From the NCBI GenBank assembly GCA_022563195.1, contig JADFNV010000019.1:1-54087 (forward strand): DNA of 54,087 bases, written 5' to 3'. Below are positions 52,413 to 54,087 of this stretch, piece after piece. The notes beneath the pieces were generated by a model. That model was given only the letters and a program-made list of their open reading frames with translations. It searched no databases and was not told the DNA's origin. Made by a program: the position numbers and the translations under genes. Source of the stretch: Pseudomonadota bacterium. GTDB lineage: Bacteria > Pseudomonadota > Gammaproteobacteria > Steroidobacterales > Woeseiaceae. How positions within the stretch are numbered: the first letter of the stretch is position 1; every line of letters begins with the position of its first letter.

Positions 52413-52654
52413 GATTTTCGTACCGATTCGCGCAAGATCAGTTGCCCCGGGAGCAGGCAGATCTGTGCCTTGTGTTCGGGATTCTTCATCTTTTCAATCA
52501 GTATATTTACCGCTTCTTGAGTCATCTTCTCCATGGGCTGGCGTATGGTTGTCAGTTGATAGCCCGGCCATGAGGCAGCGCGAATGTCATCGAAACCGAC
52601 CACGGAAAGGTTGAAGGGCGTAAAAACTCTATCGGCGGTAATCACCATCCGCAA
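52409..52654 (-). pseudogene. LacI-family regulator C-terminal fragment
   Basis: Only the last ~70 residues of a LacI-type repressor remain: FNLSVVGFDDIRAASWPGYQ, LTTIRQPMEKMTQEAVNILI and LPGQLILRESVRKS. The DNA-binding domain and most of the effector domain are missing; family text begins at about 52620. Upstream of that point (minus direction) the DNA belongs to the LytTR fragment. A protein from the ATG at 52654 would be inert. Confidence 0.75.
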
Positions 52655-52657
52655 AAC

Positions 52658-52978
52658 ATGGTGATTCGATCAACACGAAAGATTGACATCATCGCGATCA
52701 ATGACATCCAGTACCTCAAGGCGGCCGGCAATTATGTCGAAGTGCACATAGAAAACAAGACACTGATGCAGCGCAGCACGATCGATAAAATGCAGCGAAA
52801 CCAGGGCGGAGGACGCTTCTTGCGAGTGCACCGCTCGTCAATTGTGAATACTCAGTTCGTGACTCAAATCGCGACCGACGGCACAGGACATCGAACGCTG
52901 GTGATGCCAAACGGAGACCGGCTTGCGGTGAGTAACACGTATAAGCGCAATGTAATCGAGGTAATCGAAAACCGCTAG
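52658..52978 (+). pseudogene. LytTR DNA-binding domain fragment
   Basis: 106 residues from ATG 52658. A nearly complete LytTR domain: KIDIIAINDIQYLKAAGNYV, EVHIENKTLMQRSTIDKMQR, RFLRVHRSSIVNTQFVTQIA, RLAVSNTYKRNVIEVI. Members are normally fused behind a receiver or membrane domain; here nothing precedes it, the frame upstream running into LacI-fragment DNA. It may still be translated as an isolated DNA-binding domain. The response regulator at 49125 is a different, output-less type. Confidence 0.65.
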
Positions 52979-52996
52979 GTCAGGAATTAGAGACGC

Positions 52997-53151
52997 GCAG
53001 ATTTCCTTTTGCCGGACATCTATAGCAATGTACTTCGAATGCAGTATATAATCCGAAGACGTGAGACCCTGAGGAACAGACGTTTATATTAGTCTTATTT
53101 TTCAAATAATTACACGTCTGTGTATTTGCATTCGCAGTATTAAATATCGGT
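52997..53151. repeat. Long direct repeat, copy 2, with nested inverted repeats
   Basis: 155 bp, same orientation as 49602-49755. Outer arms CGAATGCA (53036-53043) and TGCATTCG (53127-53134) pair perfectly. Inner ACAGACGT (53076-53083) and ACGTCTGT (53114-53121) pair perfectly. It starts 19 bp after the LytTR stop and ends 95 bp before the homocysteine methyltransferase start, so it occupies a 5'-leader or promoter position. Confidence 0.75.
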
Positions 53152-53245
53152 GTTGTCAGCGATATTCAGGCGTGACGTGACATGTCCGAAACTGCGGCCC
53201 CTTTGGCATTGGTATTAATTACAAGATCTGGGAGGATCGAATTGC

Positions 53246-54087
53246 ATGGCCATCTCCGCACCCTATACCCATATTCAACAAAAGCTTCAGAGCGAAGAGT
53301 GTGTCGTGCTTGACGGCGCTATCGCTACCGAATTACAGGCGCTCGGGGCGCGCGATTTTCAATTGAGCGACTCGGACCATTGGGGATTTGAGGCGTTGCA
53401 TCATGCGCCGGATACTGTCTTCGAGGTACACAAGAGTTACATAGCGGCCGGTTGTGACATCGTCACGACCAACACCTACGGCATCCTGGATGCGCCGACG
53501 GCTCGAGTTAATAAACCGGCCAAGGGAGCCGAGTCGCTACACTGGATAGACTTGGCGCGGGAGTCGATAACCCTGGCTCGGTCCGCTATTCATGAATTCA
53601 AAAAAGACGGCGAATGTGCGGTTGCCTTCAGTGTCGGTGGCGACATTGTCACATCGGACAAACTGACGACGATAAAATTGTTGCTCAGAAATTTTCGCGA
53701 GTCGCCCCCCGACCTCGTATTGTTTGAAACGCTGTCACTGATGCAAGACGACCACACGCGTGAAGCGATCTCGCTGATTCTCGAGGCTGACATTCCGGTC
53801 TGGCTTAGTTTTCGTCGCTGCCGGGACGGTGTGTGCGGCATACATGGGCAGCTCTGGGGCGGACCAGAGGGAGATTATTTTGGCCGACTGGCGTCGGAAC
53901 TGGAACAAGATGGTGTCGCGGCTATCCTGATCAATTGTCTGCCCGCCTATCGCGTCTCGGGCACGTTGCCATGGCTCGCCGATTTCACAGATCTGCCGCT
54001 GGGGGCGTATCCGAACCTGGGCCGCTATATCGACCCACAATGGCAGCTGGACGAAGACACGTCCCCTGAGGACTATGCCGACATGGC
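53246..54087 (+). CDS. Homocysteine S-methyltransferase (BHMT/MetH Hcy-domain type), partial at window end
   Basis: 280 codons from ATG 53246 (GGGAGG 9 nt upstream), open to the window edge. VVLDGAIATELQALGARDF (L-D-G-x-x-A-T-x-L), CDIVTTNTYGILDAPTARVN (T-N-T-Y), AAILINCLPAYRVS (first zinc Cys in N-C), and LPLGAYPNLGRYIDPQW are family features. The second zinc pair (GGCC) would lie beyond the window. It transfers a methyl group to homocysteine, making methionine; the donor (betaine, methyl-corrinoid or SMM) is not decided by this sequence. The B12 reactivation genes upstream favour a split methionine synthase. Confidence 0.85.
   Translation, partial: MAISAPYTHIQQKLQSEECVVLDGAIATELQALGARDFQLSDSDHWGFEALHHAPDTVFEVHKSYIAAGCDIVTTNTYGILDAPTARVNKPAKGAESLHWIDLARESITLARSAIHEFKKDGECAVAFSVGGDIVTSDKLTTIKLLLRNFRESPPDLVLFETLSLMQDDHTREAISLILEADIPVWLSFRRCRDGVCGIHGQLWGGPEGDYFGRLASELEQDGVAAILINCLPAYRVSGTLPWLADFTDLPLGAYPNLGRYIDPQWQLDEDTSPEDYADM

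Noticed and set aside
53246..54087. Calling this gene betaine-homocysteine methyltransferase outright
   Set aside because: The visible part does not separate betaine, SMM and corrinoid donors; the name was kept general.

Overview
This 54-kb window comes from a gammaproteobacterium, probably a marine, free-living one. The evidence is the rpsB-tsf-pyrH-frr-uppS-cdsA-rseP-bamA-skp-lpxD-fabZ-lpxA-lpxB block, the yoaA/tsaB and dapD/yffB/dapE pairs, GlnD, BamA/Skp, DsbB and REP-like palindromes. Placement below class level (a Woeseiales/Chromatiales-like lineage) is only a guess.

Layout. 1-8.6 kb is accessory: a chimeric solute-binding ORF cut by the window edge, a 190-bp MITE-like element with perfect 20-bp terminal inverted repeats, small membrane proteins and lipoproteins, a GNAT, a secreted amidase, a lone PotD-type binding protein, and a TPR signalling gene broken by an in-frame stop. 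8.6-21.6 kb (minus strand) is the translation/envelope-biogenesis block. It has two striking departures: dxr is absent, with only a 44-codon ORF between cdsA and rseP, and ribosomal protein S2 carries a ~170-residue tail with five 10-residue repeats and a lysine/alanine-rich end. 21.7-27.7 kb (plus) holds map, glnD, dapD, an ArsC/Spx-like gene and dapE. 27.8-32.1 kb (minus) holds dsbB, a porin, tsaB and a DinG/YoaA helicase, separated from dapE by a REP-like inverted pair that supplies both stop codons.

33.3-42.1 kb is the most original region. It is a minus-strand cluster of three secreted DUF11-type proteins followed by a 1954-residue outer-membrane protein that combines the same N-terminal module, DUF11 domains, an OmpA-like peptidoglycan-binding domain and a long predicted beta-barrel. 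A perfect CRP-type palindrome lies upstream, and a class III nucleotide cyclase with an FHA domain is encoded 2.6 kb away, beyond GTP-type PEP carboxykinase. I read the cluster as an undescribed surface-assembly or adhesion system.

45-48.5 kb holds a methyltransferase and an HTH-nucleotidyltransferase-dusA operon whose promoter carries three 15-bp palindromes centred exactly 21 bp apart. 48.5-53.2 kb is a mosaic of broken regulators (cyclase/TPR N-terminus, histidine kinase with its ATP lid deleted, LacI and LytTR stumps). It surrounds a corrinoid-methyltransferase reactivation module: RACo 3' half, PF13769-type protein, ferredoxin and MetH-activation-like protein. Two ~155-bp direct repeats with nested, partly covarying inverted repeats bracket this module. 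The second lies just upstream of a homocysteine S-methyltransferase gene that runs off the end. The module looks like part of a split B12-dependent methionine synthase system, here partly dismantled.

All family assignments were made by eye from sequence motifs. No database search was run.
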